The position numbers were made by a program, and so were the translations under genes. Shown in pieces: positions 1 to 8,551 of a DNA stretch of 64,000 nucleotides (its first letter is position 1; every line of letters starts with the position of its first letter). The notes beneath the pieces are model-generated. The model was given only the letters and a program-made list of their open reading frames with translations. It ran no database searches and was not told where the DNA came from. The DNA is from Streptomyces liliiviolaceus (lineage in GTDB: Bacteria; Actinomycetota; Actinomycetes; Streptomycetales; Streptomycetaceae). The DNA is taken from the NCBI RefSeq assembly GCF_018070025.1, contig NZ_JAGPYQ010000001.1, forward strand, positions 3,286,001 through 3,350,000. Direction: 5' to 3'.

Positions 1-1242
1 TTCACCGGCGGCTTCGACCTGGCCGCCGCCGAGGACGTCTGCTCCGGCGGCCCCCTGCCCGCCGCACGGATCGAGGCCCTGCTGGAACGGCTCGTCGAGC
101 AGTCGATCGTGCTGCGCCACCGCACGGACGAACGGCGCTTCCAACTCCTCGACAGCGTGCGGGACTTCGGCGGTGACTGGCTGCGCGCCCTCGGTGAGGA
201 ACGGACCCTGCGGCTGCGTCACCTCGACCACTACCGCAGCCTCGCACGCGCCGGCTGCACGGAGTGGAACACCGGCCGCCAGCTGCAGTGGTGCGAGCGC
301 GTGATCACCGAACACGACAATCTCCGTACCGCCATGGACTGCGCGCTGTCCGAGCGCGACGGCCCCACCGCCCTGCGCACGGCGGCCGACATCGGTTTCC
401 TGTGGCGCCACTGCGGCTATCTGCGGGACGCCCAGCACTGCCTCGACCAGGTCCTCACCGCCGATCCGGCGCCCGGCCCCGACCTCGTACGGGCCCTGTG
501 GGCGAGGGCCGCGGTCGCCCTCCTCCAGGGCGACCTGGACAGCGCCGAACGCTGGGCGGCGGTGTGCACGGCGGCGGCCGTGGAACAGGGCGACCCGGTG
601 GCCGTCGTCGGCGCCGCGTACGTCACCGGCGGGCAACTGCTCCTGCGCGGGCGGCTCGGCGAGGCGCTGGTCGTCCTGGCCGCGGCCGACCTGCTCCCGG
701 TCCGCGACGACTGGCTGGGCTCCGCGCAGCTCCAGGTGCGGCTCGCGCTCTCGCTGAACCACCTGCTGCGCGGGGACCTGGCCGGCGCCAGGGCGGTCGC
801 CGACGAGGTCCGCGCGGAGAGCACGCGGCGCGGCGAGCGCTGGGCGGGCGCCTTCGCCGACTGCTTCCTCGCCCAGGTCGAGCTGGCCGAGGGCGACCTG
901 GCCGCGGCGGCGCGCAACGCCCGTACGGCCGTCGTGGCGCACTACCTGCTGAACAGCACGCTCGGTGTCGCCCACACCCTCGACATCCTGGCCTCTACGG
1001 TCGTGGCGACCGGGGACGGGCGGCGCGCGGCCCGGCTCCTCGCGATCGGCCAGCGCATCTGGGAACGTCTCGGCAACGCCCAGATGCAGTCACCGGACCT
1101 GATCTCCGCCCGCCGCTCCTGCGAGGACCTGGTCCACCAGAAGCTCGGCACCGAGGCCTACACACGGGCGTACGCGGAGGGGCTGGCCATGTCGTACGAG
1201 CGGGGCATCGCCTACGCGGTGGAGGACGTCCGCGACGACTGA
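1..1242 (+). CDS. Large ATPase-type transcriptional regulator, C-terminal part (5' truncated)
   Basis: The reading frame is open from the first base, so the gene starts upstream and 413 residues are visible. The segment LLDSVRDFGGDWL followed by a helical, Ala/Leu-rich TPR-like region (HLDHYRSLA, then EHDNLRTAMDCAL) is typical of the C-terminal half of actinobacterial predicted-ATPase regulators of the AfsR/LuxR type (COG3903 group), which sense an unknown signal through a P-loop ATPase and TPR region. The P-loop lies outside the window. No C-terminal LuxR helix-turn-helix is seen before the TGA at 1240-1242, so any DNA-binding domain would be N-terminal. The end of the gene lies inside a 30-bp tandem repeat that continues past the stop. 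Confidence 0.7.
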   Translation, partial: FTGGFDLAAAEDVCSGGPLPAARIEALLERLVEQSIVLRHRTDERRFQLLDSVRDFGGDWLRALGEERTLRLRHLDHYRSLARAGCTEWNTGRQLQWCERVITEHDNLRTAMDCALSERDGPTALRTAADIGFLWRHCGYLRDAQHCLDQVLTADPAPGPDLVRALWARAAVALLQGDLDSAERWAAVCTAAAVEQGDPVAVVGAAYVTGGQLLLRGRLGEALVVLAAADLLPVRDDWLGSAQLQVRLALSLNHLLRGDLAGARAVADEVRAESTRRGERWAGAFADCFLAQVELAEGDLAAAARNARTAVVAHYLLNSTLGVAHTLDILASTVVATGDGRRAARLLAIGQRIWERLGNAQMQSPDLISARRSCEDLVHQKLGTEAYTRAYAEGLAMSYERGIAYAVEDVRDD

Positions 1243-1302
1243 CACGCGGGGCAGGACGTCCGCGAGGGCTGATACGCGGTGCAGGACGTCCGTGACGGCT
1301 GA
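1223..1302. repeat. 30-bp tandem repeat spanning a stop codon
   Basis: The motif AGGACGTCCG begins at 1223, 1253 and 1283, exactly 30 bases apart. The units are near-identical (two complete, a third of about 20 bases). The first copy contains the stop codon of the upstream gene, so the repeat duplicates the end of that gene into the spacer. Confidence 0.85.
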
Positions 1303-1309
1303 CGTTCCG

Positions 1310-2332
1310 TCACATCACCCTGTACGTGACCGGATCGCTGCCCGGTACCGGCTCCGCGCGGCCCAGCTTCACCAGGCGGCGCAGATGGGCCTCCGCCTCC
1401 GAGACGGCGATGTTCCTGGAGCCGTACGGGATGTCGGCCCAGGGGCGGTTCCACTCCATCCGCCGGGCGACCTGCCACACCGTGAGCGGGGTGGAGAGGA
1501 GCGTGAGGAGACCGGTGAGGCGTTCCTCGTGGTGGTCCAGCAACTCCCGTACGCGGGACGGGGCGTCGGTGAAGGCGTGCAGATGGGCCGGGAGCACCTC
1601 GGCCGGTTCGAGGCCGCCGATCCGCTCCAGGGAGTCCAGGTAGTCGCCGAGCGGATCGGGCTCGCTGTCGTCGTCCGGGTCCTCGTACAGGCCGATGTGC
1701 GGGGTGATCCTCGGCAGGAGGTGGTCCCCGGAGAACAGCCTTCCGTTGCCCGGCAGTTGGGCTGGATGCCCCTCCTCCAGATGGAGGCAGACATGGCCGG
1801 GTGTGTGGCCCGGGGTCCAGACCGCGCGCAGCCGCCGGCCGGCGAGGTCCAGGAGTTCGCCGGGGACGATCTCCCGGTCGGGGAGCGCGGGGGAGAGGCC
1901 GGGGAGCCGGGAACGGGCGGTGCGCAGCGGTGCCACATGCTCCTCGGGCGCGCCCGCCGCGGTCAGCTTGTCCGCCATGTACGTGAACCAGCGGCCTGGC
2001 CTGGTCTCGCGGGTCCGCCGCACGATGGCGATGTCGGCGGCGTGCATGGCCACCCACGCGCCCGACGCCTCGCGCACCTTGGCCGACAGGCCGTGGTGGT
2101 CCGGGTGGTGGTGGGTGATCACCACGCCGTGGATCTCCCCGACGGCCGTCCCGCAGGCCGACAGTCCCTCGGTGAGCGCGTCCCAGGAGGCCGGATCGTC
2201 CCAGCCCGTGTCGATCAGCACCGGTCCGCGGTCGGTGTCCACGACGTACACGAGGGTGTTCCCGAGCGGGTTGTCCGGGATGGGGACCTCGATGGACCGT
2301 ACGCCCCCGCCGTGATCGGTCACCTGTGGCAT
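1310..2332 (-). CDS. MBL-fold metallo-hydrolase
   Basis: This 340-residue protein has the metallo-beta-lactamase signature THHHPDHHG near residue 85, an upstream LIDTGWDD, and later metal ligands in TPGHTPGH and FSGDHLLP, so it should bind two metal ions and hydrolyse an ester, thioester or phosphodiester. The C-terminal third looks like the winged-helix tail found in many actinobacterial MBL hydrolases. The start chosen is the ATG at 2330-2332 (MPQVTDHGGG); a longer reading from 2422 would run through the operator-containing spacer and is unlikely. It is divergent from the aldehyde dehydrogenase and shares an intergenic region that holds a perfect KstR-type palindrome, so it may belong to the same lipid-degradation regulon. 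Substrate is unknown. Confidence 0.88.
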   Translation of the reverse strand: MPQVTDHGGGVRSIEVPIPDNPLGNTLVYVVDTDRGPVLIDTGWDDPASWDALTEGLSACGTAVGEIHGVVITHHHPDHHGLSAKVREASGAWVAMHAADIAIVRRTRETRPGRWFTYMADKLTAAGAPEEHVAPLRTARSRLPGLSPALPDREIVPGELLDLAGRRLRAVWTPGHTPGHVCLHLEEGHPAQLPGNGRLFSGDHLLPRITPHIGLYEDPDDDSEPDPLGDYLDSLERIGGLEPAEVLPAHLHAFTDAPSRVRELLDHHEERLTGLLTLLSTPLTVWQVARRMEWNRPWADIPYGSRNIAVSEAEAHLRRLVKLGRAEPVPGSDPVTYRVM

Positions 2333-2374
2333 GGGCTCCCCTGTCGCCGACTCCCGACTCCCGGCCACTATAAC

Positions 2375-2388
2375 TAGAACCGGTTCCA
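2375..2388. promoter_or_regulatory. KstR-type operator (TAGAACCGGTTCCA)
   Basis: Perfect match to the published KstR consensus TnnAACnnGTTnnA with a GAACCGGTTC palindromic core. It lies in the divergent spacer, 42 bp before the MBL start and 110 bp before the aldehyde dehydrogenase start, so it could control both. Confidence 0.75.
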
Positions 2389-2423
2389 ATGGGAGTGCTG
2401 TGCGCTCCGTGGACTCCTCCAAG

Positions 2424-2437
2424 TGGAACTGGTATCA
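2424..2437. promoter_or_regulatory. Second, imperfect KstR-type half-palindrome
   Basis: TGGAACTGGTATCA matches TnnAACnnGTTnnA except for one base in the right half (GTA instead of GTT). It sits 36 bp downstream of the perfect site in the same divergent promoter. It may be an accessory site or chance. Confidence 0.35.
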
Positions 2438-2498
2438 GTTTCAGTGTCTGATGCACCGTCAGGAGTCGTCCTCGTTGTCCTCGGAGAGGCAGTCGGTC

Positions 2499-3956
2499 AT
2501 GACCGAACTCGTGGAACACGCACAGCTGTTCATCGGCGGCGAGCTGACCGCTCCCAGCGGCCGGGACGTCATCGAGGTGGTCTCCCCGCACACCGAGGAG
2601 GTCATCGGCCGGGTGCCGCACGCCGCACGGGAGGACGTCGACCGGGCCGTCGCCGCGGCGCGCACCGCCTTCGACGAGGGGCCCTGGCCGCGGATGTCCC
2701 TCGACGAGCGCATCGAGGTGGTCACCCGGATCAAGGACGCGATCGCCGTACGGCACGAGGAGATCGCCCGGGTCATCTCCTCCGAGAACGGCTCCCCGTA
2801 CTCCTGGAGCGTCCTCGCGCAGGCGCTCGGCGCGATGATGGTGTGGGACGCGGCGATCACGGTCGCACGGGACTTCACGTACGAGCAGACGCGCGACGGA
2901 GTGCTCGGGAAGATCCTCGTACGGCGTGAGCCGGTCGGGGTCGTCGCGGCCGTCGTCCCGTGGAACGTGCCGCAGTTCGTGGCGGCGGCCAAGCTCGCGC
3001 CCGCCCTGCTGACCGGCTGCACGGTGGTGCTCAAGCCGTCGCCCGAGTCGCCGCTGGACGCGTACATACTCGGCGAGATCACCAAGGAGGCCGGGCTGCC
3101 GGAGGGCGTCCTGTCGATCCTGCCGGCGGACCGTGAGGTGAGCGAGTACCTCGTCGGGCATCCCGGGATCGACAAGGTCTCCTTCACGGGGTCGGTCGGG
3201 GCGGGCCGGCGCGTCATGGAGGTCGCCTCGCGCAACCTCACCCGCGTAACCCTGGAACTGGGCGGGAAGTCGGCGGCCGTGGTCCTGCCGGACGCGGACA
3301 TCGGGACCGCGGTGCCGGGCATCGTCTCGGCGGCCTGGATGAACAACGGCCAGGCGTGCGTCGCCCAGACCCGCATCCTGCTGCCGCGCTCGCGCTACGA
3401 CGAGTTCGCGGAGGCGTTCGCGGCGGCGGCGAACGCGCTGGTGGTCGGCGATCCGCTGGATCCCGCGACCCAGGTCGGCCCGCTGGTCGCACGGCGGCAG
3501 CAGCAGCGCAACCTCGACTACATCCGCATCGGCCAGGAGGAGGGCGCCAAGATCCTCACCGGCGGCGGGCGGCCGGCCGGACTGGACCGCGGCTGGTACG
3601 TCGAGCCGACGCTCTTCGGCGACGTCGACAACTCCATGCGCATCGCGCGCGAGGAGATCTTCGGGCCGGTGATCTGCCTGCTCCCGTACGGCGACGAGGC
3701 GGAGGCCGTGAAGATCGCCAACGACTCCGACTACGGGCTGAGCGGGAGCGTGTGGACGGGGGACGTGGCGCGGGGCATCGACGTGGCGCGGCAGGTGCGG
3801 ACCGGTACGTACTCCGTGAACACCTTCAGTCTCGACATGCTCGGGCCGTTCGGCGGCTACAAGAACTCGGGGCTGGGGCGGGAGTTCGGGCCCGAGGGGT
3901 ACGGGGAGTACCTGGAGCACAAGATGATCCATCTGCCGGCCGGGTGGGAGGCCTGA
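2499..3956 (+). CDS. NAD(P)-dependent aldehyde dehydrogenase (Rv0223c-like)
   Basis: A complete 485-residue aldehyde dehydrogenase that oxidises an aldehyde to the acid. The canonical residues are present: PWN (Asn156), LKPSPESP with Lys179, the general base in TLELGGKS (Glu253), the nucleophile in NNGQACVAQ (Cys287) and EEIFGPV. The ATG at 2499 follows a purine-rich GGAGAGG, while the longer reading from 2331 would cross the operator region. It is followed after two bases by a ferredoxin gene. From memory, the M. tuberculosis KstR-controlled Rv0223c is also an aldehyde dehydrogenase beside a methyltransferase and a glycosyltransferase, which is the neighbourhood seen here. A role in sterol or branched-lipid breakdown is inferred. 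Confidence 0.93.
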   Translation: MTELVEHAQLFIGGELTAPSGRDVIEVVSPHTEEVIGRVPHAAREDVDRAVAAARTAFDEGPWPRMSLDERIEVVTRIKDAIAVRHEEIARVISSENGSPYSWSVLAQALGAMMVWDAAITVARDFTYEQTRDGVLGKILVRREPVGVVAAVVPWNVPQFVAAAKLAPALLTGCTVVLKPSPESPLDAYILGEITKEAGLPEGVLSILPADREVSEYLVGHPGIDKVSFTGSVGAGRRVMEVASRNLTRVTLELGGKSAAVVLPDADIGTAVPGIVSAAWMNNGQACVAQTRILLPRSRYDEFAEAFAAAANALVVGDPLDPATQVGPLVARRQQQRNLDYIRIGQEEGAKILTGGGRPAGLDRGWYVEPTLFGDVDNSMRIAREEIFGPVICLLPYGDEAEAVKIANDSDYGLSGSVWTGDVARGIDVARQVRTGTYSVNTFSLDMLGPFGGYKNSGLGREFGPEGYGEYLEHKMIHLPAGWEA

Positions 3957-3958
3957 GG

Positions 3959-4192
3959 ATGGGGGACCGCTGGCATGTGGAGGTCGACCGGTCGCTGTGC
4001 ATCGGGTCGGCGCAGTGCACGCATGTCGCCCCCGCGGCCTTTCGTCTCGACTCCGCGATGCAGTCGCATCCCGTGGAGTCCGAGACGGATGCCGGTGAGG
4101 AGATTCTGGAGGCGGCGGAGGGGTGTCCGGTGGAGGCGATCATGATCACTCTGCTGGGGAGCGGGGAGACGGTGTTTCCTCCGGAGGAGTGA
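3959..4192 (+). CDS. [3Fe-4S] ferredoxin (FdxD-like)
   Basis: A 77-residue ferredoxin with Cys14, Cys20 (CIGSAQC) and Cys56 (GCPVEA). Three cysteines in a C-x5-C...CP arrangement, with Ser in place of the usual fourth ligand region, is typical of single-cluster [3Fe-4S] ferredoxins that feed electrons to cytochromes P450 or oxygenases. It starts two bases after the aldehyde dehydrogenase stop, with GGAGGCCTGAGG upstream, so the two are co-transcribed. In mycobacteria a similar small ferredoxin (Rv3503c) lies in the KstR regulon. No P450 gene lies in this window, so its partner must be elsewhere. Confidence 0.9.
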   Translation: MGDRWHVEVDRSLCIGSAQCTHVAPAAFRLDSAMQSHPVESETDAGEEILEAAEGCPVEAIMITLLGSGETVFPPEE

Positions 4193-4230
4193 GGGCGCCT
4201 GCCGGCCGGTGGGGGCGGGCCCAAAAGATC

Positions 4231-4341
4231 GCGCAGTTCCCCGCGCCCCTGGGGGGTGGGGGCGAGGTGGGTCGTCGGGTGCGGGTGCGTCGTGGTTGCT
4301 CGCCTCGGCCCGCGCCCCGTCAGGGGCGCGGGGAACTGCGC
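4231..4341. repeat. Dispersed GC-rich repeat, inverted pair between convergent genes
   Basis: GCGCAGTTCCCCGCGCCCCT at 4231-4250 is repeated exactly in inverted orientation at 4322-4341. The pair could fold into a 20-bp stem with a 71-nt loop between the convergent ferredoxin and TetR genes, where it may act as a bidirectional terminator. It is one member of a family found at seven places in the window. Confidence 0.85.
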
Positions 4342-4397
4342 GACCAGCCACGACGCACCCGCGCCCGGCAACGCGCCATGCGTGCAGCCCCGCAGCG

Positions 4398-5045
4398 TCA
4401 GTCCCGTGGGGATGTCAGGTCGATCAGGCGGCAGACCGTTTCAATGTCGATCTTCACCTGGGCGATCGAGGCCCGGCCGGAGAGCCAGGTGATCAGGGCC
4501 GAGTGCCAGGTGTGCTCGATCACGCGGACCGCGGAGAGCTGGGCGGGCGTCGGGTCGTCGAGGCCCATCGCGTCGAGGATGATCACCGTCGTCTGGCGGG
4601 AGACCTGGTCGACCTCCGGACTGACGCTGCGGTCGGCGAAGGTGAGGGCGCGGACCATCGCGTCCGCGAGATGCGGCTCGCGCTGCAGCGCGCGGAAGGC
4701 GCGCATCAGCGTCTCCGCCACCCGCTCCGCCGCCGTGTCCCCCGTCGGCGGCTTCTTGCGGAGCGTGCCGTGCATATGGGCCAGCTGGTCCTGCATGGTC
4801 GCGACCAGCAGATGCACCTTCGACGGGAAGTAGCGGTAGAGCGTGCCGAGGGCCACCTGGGACGACTCCGCGACCTCCCGCATCTGGACCGCGTCGAAGC
4901 CGCCCCGGCTCGCCAGCTGCGCGCTCGCGTGCAGGATCCGCCGTCGGCGCGCCTCCTGGCGCTCGGTGAGCGGGGGAGTGACCGGCTGCGCGGCCCGTAC
5001 GGGCGGCTGCGCGGCCTTCGCCGCAGTCTTGGCTTCCGCAGGCAT
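4398..5045 (-). CDS. kstR: KstR-like TetR-family repressor
   Basis: A 215-residue TetR regulator. Its helix-turn-helix (residues about 33-80, including DAVQMREVA and GTLYRYFPSKVHLLV) closely resembles, from memory, mycobacterial KstR (Rv3574), which represses cholesterol-catabolism genes until bound by a steroid CoA-thioester. The C-terminal domain also has KstR-like phrases (AMVRALTFAD, SPEVDQV). The start is the ATG at 5043-5045; a longer frame to 5153 would include low-complexity residues and no good ribosome site. A perfect KstR consensus palindrome lies upstream at 5209, as expected for autoregulation, and three more lie near lipid genes in this window. The ligand is not known in this organism. 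Confidence 0.85.
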   Translation of the reverse strand: MPAEAKTAAKAAQPPVRAAQPVTPPLTERQEARRRRILHASAQLASRGGFDAVQMREVAESSQVALGTLYRYFPSKVHLLVATMQDQLAHMHGTLRKKPPTGDTAAERVAETLMRAFRALQREPHLADAMVRALTFADRSVSPEVDQVSRQTTVIILDAMGLDDPTPAQLSAVRVIEHTWHSALITWLSGRASIAQVKIDIETVCRLIDLTSPRD

Positions 5046-5208
5046 GGATCCCGTTCCGTGACGTTCGTACAACAGAGGGCGGTGGGGCGGGCGGGGGCGG
5101 GTCGGGTGACAGCAGAGTAGAGGTCCCGCCGTGGCGTGAATCACCCGATCCACCGCTCACAGGAGGGCTACCTGCCGGTAGATTCAGTGCTCCCTGAACG
5201 ATCAAGTC

Positions 5209-5222
5209 TGAAACTTGTTCTA
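5209..5222. promoter_or_regulatory. KstR-type operator upstream of kstR and the glycosyltransferase
   Basis: TGAAACTTGTTCTA is a perfect match to TnnAACnnGTTnnA. It lies between the divergent KstR-like repressor and the glycosyltransferase operon, so it could mediate autoregulation and also act on the operon. Confidence 0.75.
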
Positions 5223-5276
5223 GATTACCGTCCCGAAGTAATCTCGCGGGAACGTGCTGGAAGAAGGGGGCCGAGA

Positions 5277-6716
5277 GTGACCCATGAGGCCATGGAGGCA
5301 GGCCTCCACGCGGGCTCGGCCGCCGACGCCGACCGACCGCTGCGCATCGCGCTCCTCACCTATAAAGGGAACCCGTTCTGCGGCGGCCAGGGTGTCTATG
5401 TACGTCACCTCTCGCGTGAGCTCGCCCGGCTGGGCCACCACGTCGAGGTGATCGGCTCGCAGCCCTACCCGGTGCTCGACGAGGGCGAGGACCTGGACGG
5501 GCTCTCCCTCACCGAGCTGCCCAGTCTCGACCTGTACCGCTCGCCCGACCCCTTCCGTACGCCGAAGCGCGACGAGTTCCGCGACTGGATCGACGCGGTC
5601 GAGGTCGGCACGATGTGGACCGGGGGCTTCCCCGAGCCGCTGACGTTCTCGCTGCGCGCCCGCCGCCATCTGCGCGCCCGGCGCGGCGACTTCGACGTCG
5701 TGCACGACAACCAGACGCTGGGGTACGGGCTGTTGGGCGACGTGGGCGCCCCGCTGGTCACCACCATCCACCACCCCATCACCGTGGACCGGCAGTTGGA
5801 GCTGGACGCCGCCGGAAGCCGCCGCAAACGGGCGTCCGTGCGCCGCTGGTACGCGTTCACGCGGATGCAGAAGCGGGTCGCGCGCCGTCTGACGTCCGTG
5901 TTGACCGTGTCCGGCACGTCCCGCCAGGAGATCGTCGACCACCTCGGCGTACGCGACGAGCGGATCCACGTCGTCCACATCGGCGCCGACACCGACCTCT
6001 TCTCGCCCGATCCGTCCGTGCCGAAGGTGCCCGGCCGGATCGTCACGACCTCCAGCGCCGACGTCCCCCTCAAGGGGCTCGTCTTCCTCGTCGAGGCGCT
6101 CGCCAAGGTCCGCACCGAGCACCCCGCCGCGCACCTCGTCGTCGTCGGCAGGCGCGCCGAGGACGGGCCGGTCGCCCAACTCATCGAGCGGTACGGGCTC
6201 GAAGACGCCGTCGAGTTCGTGAAGGGCATCTCGGACGCGGAACTCGTCGACCTCGTACGGTCCGCCGAGGTCGCCTGCGTGCCGTCCCTGTACGAGGGGT
6301 TCTCGCTGCCCGCCGCCGAGGCGATGGCCACGGGTACGCCCCTGGTGGCCACCACCGGCGGGGCCATCCCCGAGGTCGCGGGGCCCGACGGCGAGACCTG
6401 CCTGGCCGTGCCGCCCGGCGACGCGGGGGCGCTGGCCGTCGCGCTGAGCAGGGTGTTGGGCGACCCCGGTCTGCGTGCGCGGCTCGGCTCGGCCGGGCGT
6501 GCGCGCGTACTGGAGAAGTTCACCTGGGCCCGCGCCGCGGAAGGGACGGTGGCCCGCTACCGCGAGGCGATCGCGAACGCCCACCGCTCCGAGCCGGCAG
6601 CACACAGCCGCTCCGCGCCAGGAACGGACAGCCGCTCCGCGGCCCGACAGGAGGGGGCGGCCCCCGCCGCCACCCCCGTGGACACCCCTCACCGTGAAAG
6701 CAGGACCACGTGCTGA
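5277..6716 (+). CDS. Glycosyltransferase family 4 (GT-B fold)
   Basis: A 479-residue GT-B glycosyltransferase. The N-terminal half has the glycine-rich acceptor loop CGGQGVYVRHL and HHPITVD; the C-terminal half has the donor-site signature SLYEGFSLPAAEAMA with the E-x7-E pair, so it probably transfers a sugar from a nucleotide donor with retention. The last about 50 residues are Ala/Ser-rich and disordered. GTG at 5277 is taken as start because AAGGGGGC lies 8 bases upstream; ATG at 5292 is an alternative. It overlaps the methyltransferase gene by 7 bases, so the three genes to 8520 form one operon. The neighbourhood recalls mycobacterial Rv0225/Rv0224c. Acceptor unknown. Confidence 0.9.
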   Translation: MTHEAMEAGLHAGSAADADRPLRIALLTYKGNPFCGGQGVYVRHLSRELARLGHHVEVIGSQPYPVLDEGEDLDGLSLTELPSLDLYRSPDPFRTPKRDEFRDWIDAVEVGTMWTGGFPEPLTFSLRARRHLRARRGDFDVVHDNQTLGYGLLGDVGAPLVTTIHHPITVDRQLELDAAGSRRKRASVRRWYAFTRMQKRVARRLTSVLTVSGTSRQEIVDHLGVRDERIHVVHIGADTDLFSPDPSVPKVPGRIVTTSSADVPLKGLVFLVEALAKVRTEHPAAHLVVVGRRAEDGPVAQLIERYGLEDAVEFVKGISDAELVDLVRSAEVACVPSLYEGFSLPAAEAMATGTPLVATTGGAIPEVAGPDGETCLAVPPGDAGALAVALSRVLGDPGLRARLGSAGRARVLEKFTWARAAEGTVARYREAIANAHRSEPAAHSRSAPGTDSRSAARQEGAAPAATPVDTPHRESRTTC

Positions 6717-7453
6717 CCGTCGACTTCTCCCGGTTTCCGCTCGCCCCGGGGGACCGTGTGCTGGATCTCGGATGCGGGGCCGGACGCCACGCCTTCGAGT
6801 GCTACCGGCGCGGCGCCCAGGTCGTCGCACTGGACCAGAACGGTGAGGAGATCCGCGAGGTCGCCAAGTGGTTCGCCGCGATGAAGGAGGCGGGTGAGGC
6901 GCCGGAGGGCGCCACCGCCACCGCGATGGAGGGCGACGCGCTGCGGCTGCCCTTCCCCGACGAGTCCTTCGACGTCGTCATCATCTCCGAGGTGATGGAG
7001 CACATCCCGGACGACAAGGGCGTGCTCGCCGAGATGGTCCGCGTGCTGCGGCCCGGCGGGCGCATAGCGATCACCGTGCCGCGCTACGGGCCCGAGAAGG
7101 TCTGCTGGTCGCTGTCGGACGCGTACCACGAGGTCGAGGGCGGACACATCCGCATCTACAAGGCGGACGAACTGCTCGGCAAGATCCGCGAGGCGGGCCT
7201 GCGGCCGTACGGCACGCACCACGCCCACGCGCTGCACAGCCCCTACTGGTGGCTCAAGTGCGCGTTCGGCGTCGACAACGACAAGGCGCTGCCGGTACGG
7301 GCGTACCACAAGCTCCTCGTCTGGGACATCATGAAGAAGCCCCTCGCGACCCGGGTCGCCGAACAGGCGCTCAACCCGCTGATCGGCAAGAGCTTCGTCG
7401 CGTACGCGACCAAGCCGCACCTGCCCGCGGCCACCCTCACGGACGCTTCGTGA
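6710..7453 (+). CDS. Class I SAM-dependent methyltransferase
   Basis: A 247-residue Rossmann methyltransferase. Motif I is VLDLGCGAGRH, the acidic ribose-binding loop follows at VVALDQNG, and motif IV is FDVVIISEVMEHIPD, with RVLRPGGRIAI as post-motif. The substrate-binding C-terminus is distinctive (AHALHSPYWWLKCAFG). It resembles, from memory, mycobacterial Rv0224c, which lies beside an aldehyde dehydrogenase and glycosyltransferase gene as here. The GTG start at 6710 overlaps the glycosyltransferase stop and the TGA at 7451-7453 overlaps the next GTG, indicating translational coupling across the operon. Substrate is not evident. Confidence 0.92.
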   Translation: MLTVDFSRFPLAPGDRVLDLGCGAGRHAFECYRRGAQVVALDQNGEEIREVAKWFAAMKEAGEAPEGATATAMEGDALRLPFPDESFDVVIISEVMEHIPDDKGVLAEMVRVLRPGGRIAITVPRYGPEKVCWSLSDAYHEVEGGHIRIYKADELLGKIREAGLRPYGTHHAHALHSPYWWLKCAFGVDNDKALPVRAYHKLLVWDIMKKPLATRVAEQALNPLIGKSFVAYATKPHLPAATLTDAS

Positions 7454-8520
7454 CGACTCCGCGCACCGAACACCTCGTCCTGACCGGGGTGCTCACCGCG
7501 GAAGAGGCCGCGCAGACCGTCCGGGGCATCCTGGCCGTCCAGCGCACGGACGGCGCCATCCCGTGGTTCCGCGGCCACCACCTCGACCCGTGGGACCACA
7601 CCGAAGCCGCCATGGCCCTGGACGCGGCCGGCGAGCACGAGGCCGCCGCCCGCGCCTACGAGTGGCTGGCACGGCACCAGAACGAGGACGGCTCCTGGTA
7701 CGCGGCCTACGCCGACGGGGACGCCGCCGAGGTCACCGACCGCGGGCGCGAGACCAACTTCTGCGCGTACATCGCCGTCGGCGTGTGGCACCACTACCTG
7801 GCCACCGGCGACGACACCTTCCTGGACCGGATGTGGCCCGCGGTGTTCGCGGCCGTCGAGTTCGTCCTCGAACTCCAGCGGCCCGGCGGGCAGATCGGCT
7901 GGAAGCGCGAGGACGACGGCCGGGCCGTCGAGGACGCGCTGCTGACCGGGAGTTCGTCCGTCCACCACGCCCTGCGCTGCGCGCTCGCCATCGCCGAGGA
8001 GCGCGAAGAGCCGCAGCCCGACTGGGAGTTGGCGGTGGGCGCGCTGCGCCACGCGATCCGCCGGCACCCCGAGCGGTTCCTCGACAAGGACCGCTACTCG
8101 ATGGACTGGTACTACCCGGTGCTGGGCGGCGCGCTCACCGGCGCCGAGGCGAAGGAGCGCATCGAGCGGGACTGGGACCGGTTCGTCGTCCCGGATCTCG
8201 GTGTGCGCTGCGTGGTGCCCAACCCGTGGGTGACGGGCGGCGAATCGGCCGAACTCGCCCTGGCCCTGTGGGTCGTGGGCGAGTCCGACCGGGCGCTGGA
8301 GATACTGCAGTCGATCCAGCACCTGCGCGACCCGGCGACGGGCCTGTACTGGACCGGTTATGTCTTCGACTCACGGGCGATCTGGCCGGAGGAACTCACC
8401 ACGTGGACGGCGGGTTCCCTGCTCCTCGCCGTGGCCGCACTGGGCGGCGACGAGGCGACCTGCGCGGTCTTCGGCGGCGACCGCCTGCCGTTCGGACTGG
8501 ACCCCGACTGCTGCCGGTAG
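7450..8520 (+). CDS. Six-hairpin glycosidase/prenyltransferase-like protein
   Basis: A 356-residue helical protein built from repeats of the type found in alpha/alpha-barrel enzymes: FRGHHLDPWDHTEAAMAL, RHQNEDGSWY and LQRPGGQIGW. Such sequences are often named prenyltransferase or squalene-cyclase-like, but the aromatic/acidic pattern fits a six-hairpin glycoside hydrolase equally well. The GTG start at 7450 overlaps the methyltransferase stop in a GTGA arrangement. As third gene of the operon after a glycosyltransferase and methyltransferase, it probably processes or binds the glycan or glycolipid they make. There is no signal peptide. The exact reaction is not identifiable. Confidence 0.85.
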   Translation: MTTPRTEHLVLTGVLTAEEAAQTVRGILAVQRTDGAIPWFRGHHLDPWDHTEAAMALDAAGEHEAAARAYEWLARHQNEDGSWYAAYADGDAAEVTDRGRETNFCAYIAVGVWHHYLATGDDTFLDRMWPAVFAAVEFVLELQRPGGQIGWKREDDGRAVEDALLTGSSSVHHALRCALAIAEEREEPQPDWELAVGALRHAIRRHPERFLDKDRYSMDWYYPVLGGALTGAEAKERIERDWDRFVVPDLGVRCVVPNPWVTGGESAELALALWVVGESDRALEILQSIQHLRDPATGLYWTGYVFDSRAIWPEELTTWTAGSLLLAVAALGGDEATCAVFGGDRLPFGLDPDCCR

Positions 8521-8551
8521 GGGGTCGGGCGCGTACATGGCCGGGACGGGA

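Noticed and set aside
1212..3932. Very long 906-codon open frame on the reverse strand
   Set aside because: It is antisense to the aldehyde dehydrogenase and overlaps the MBL hydrolase in another frame; its composition (Arg/Pro/Gly-rich) is that of a GC-rich shadow.
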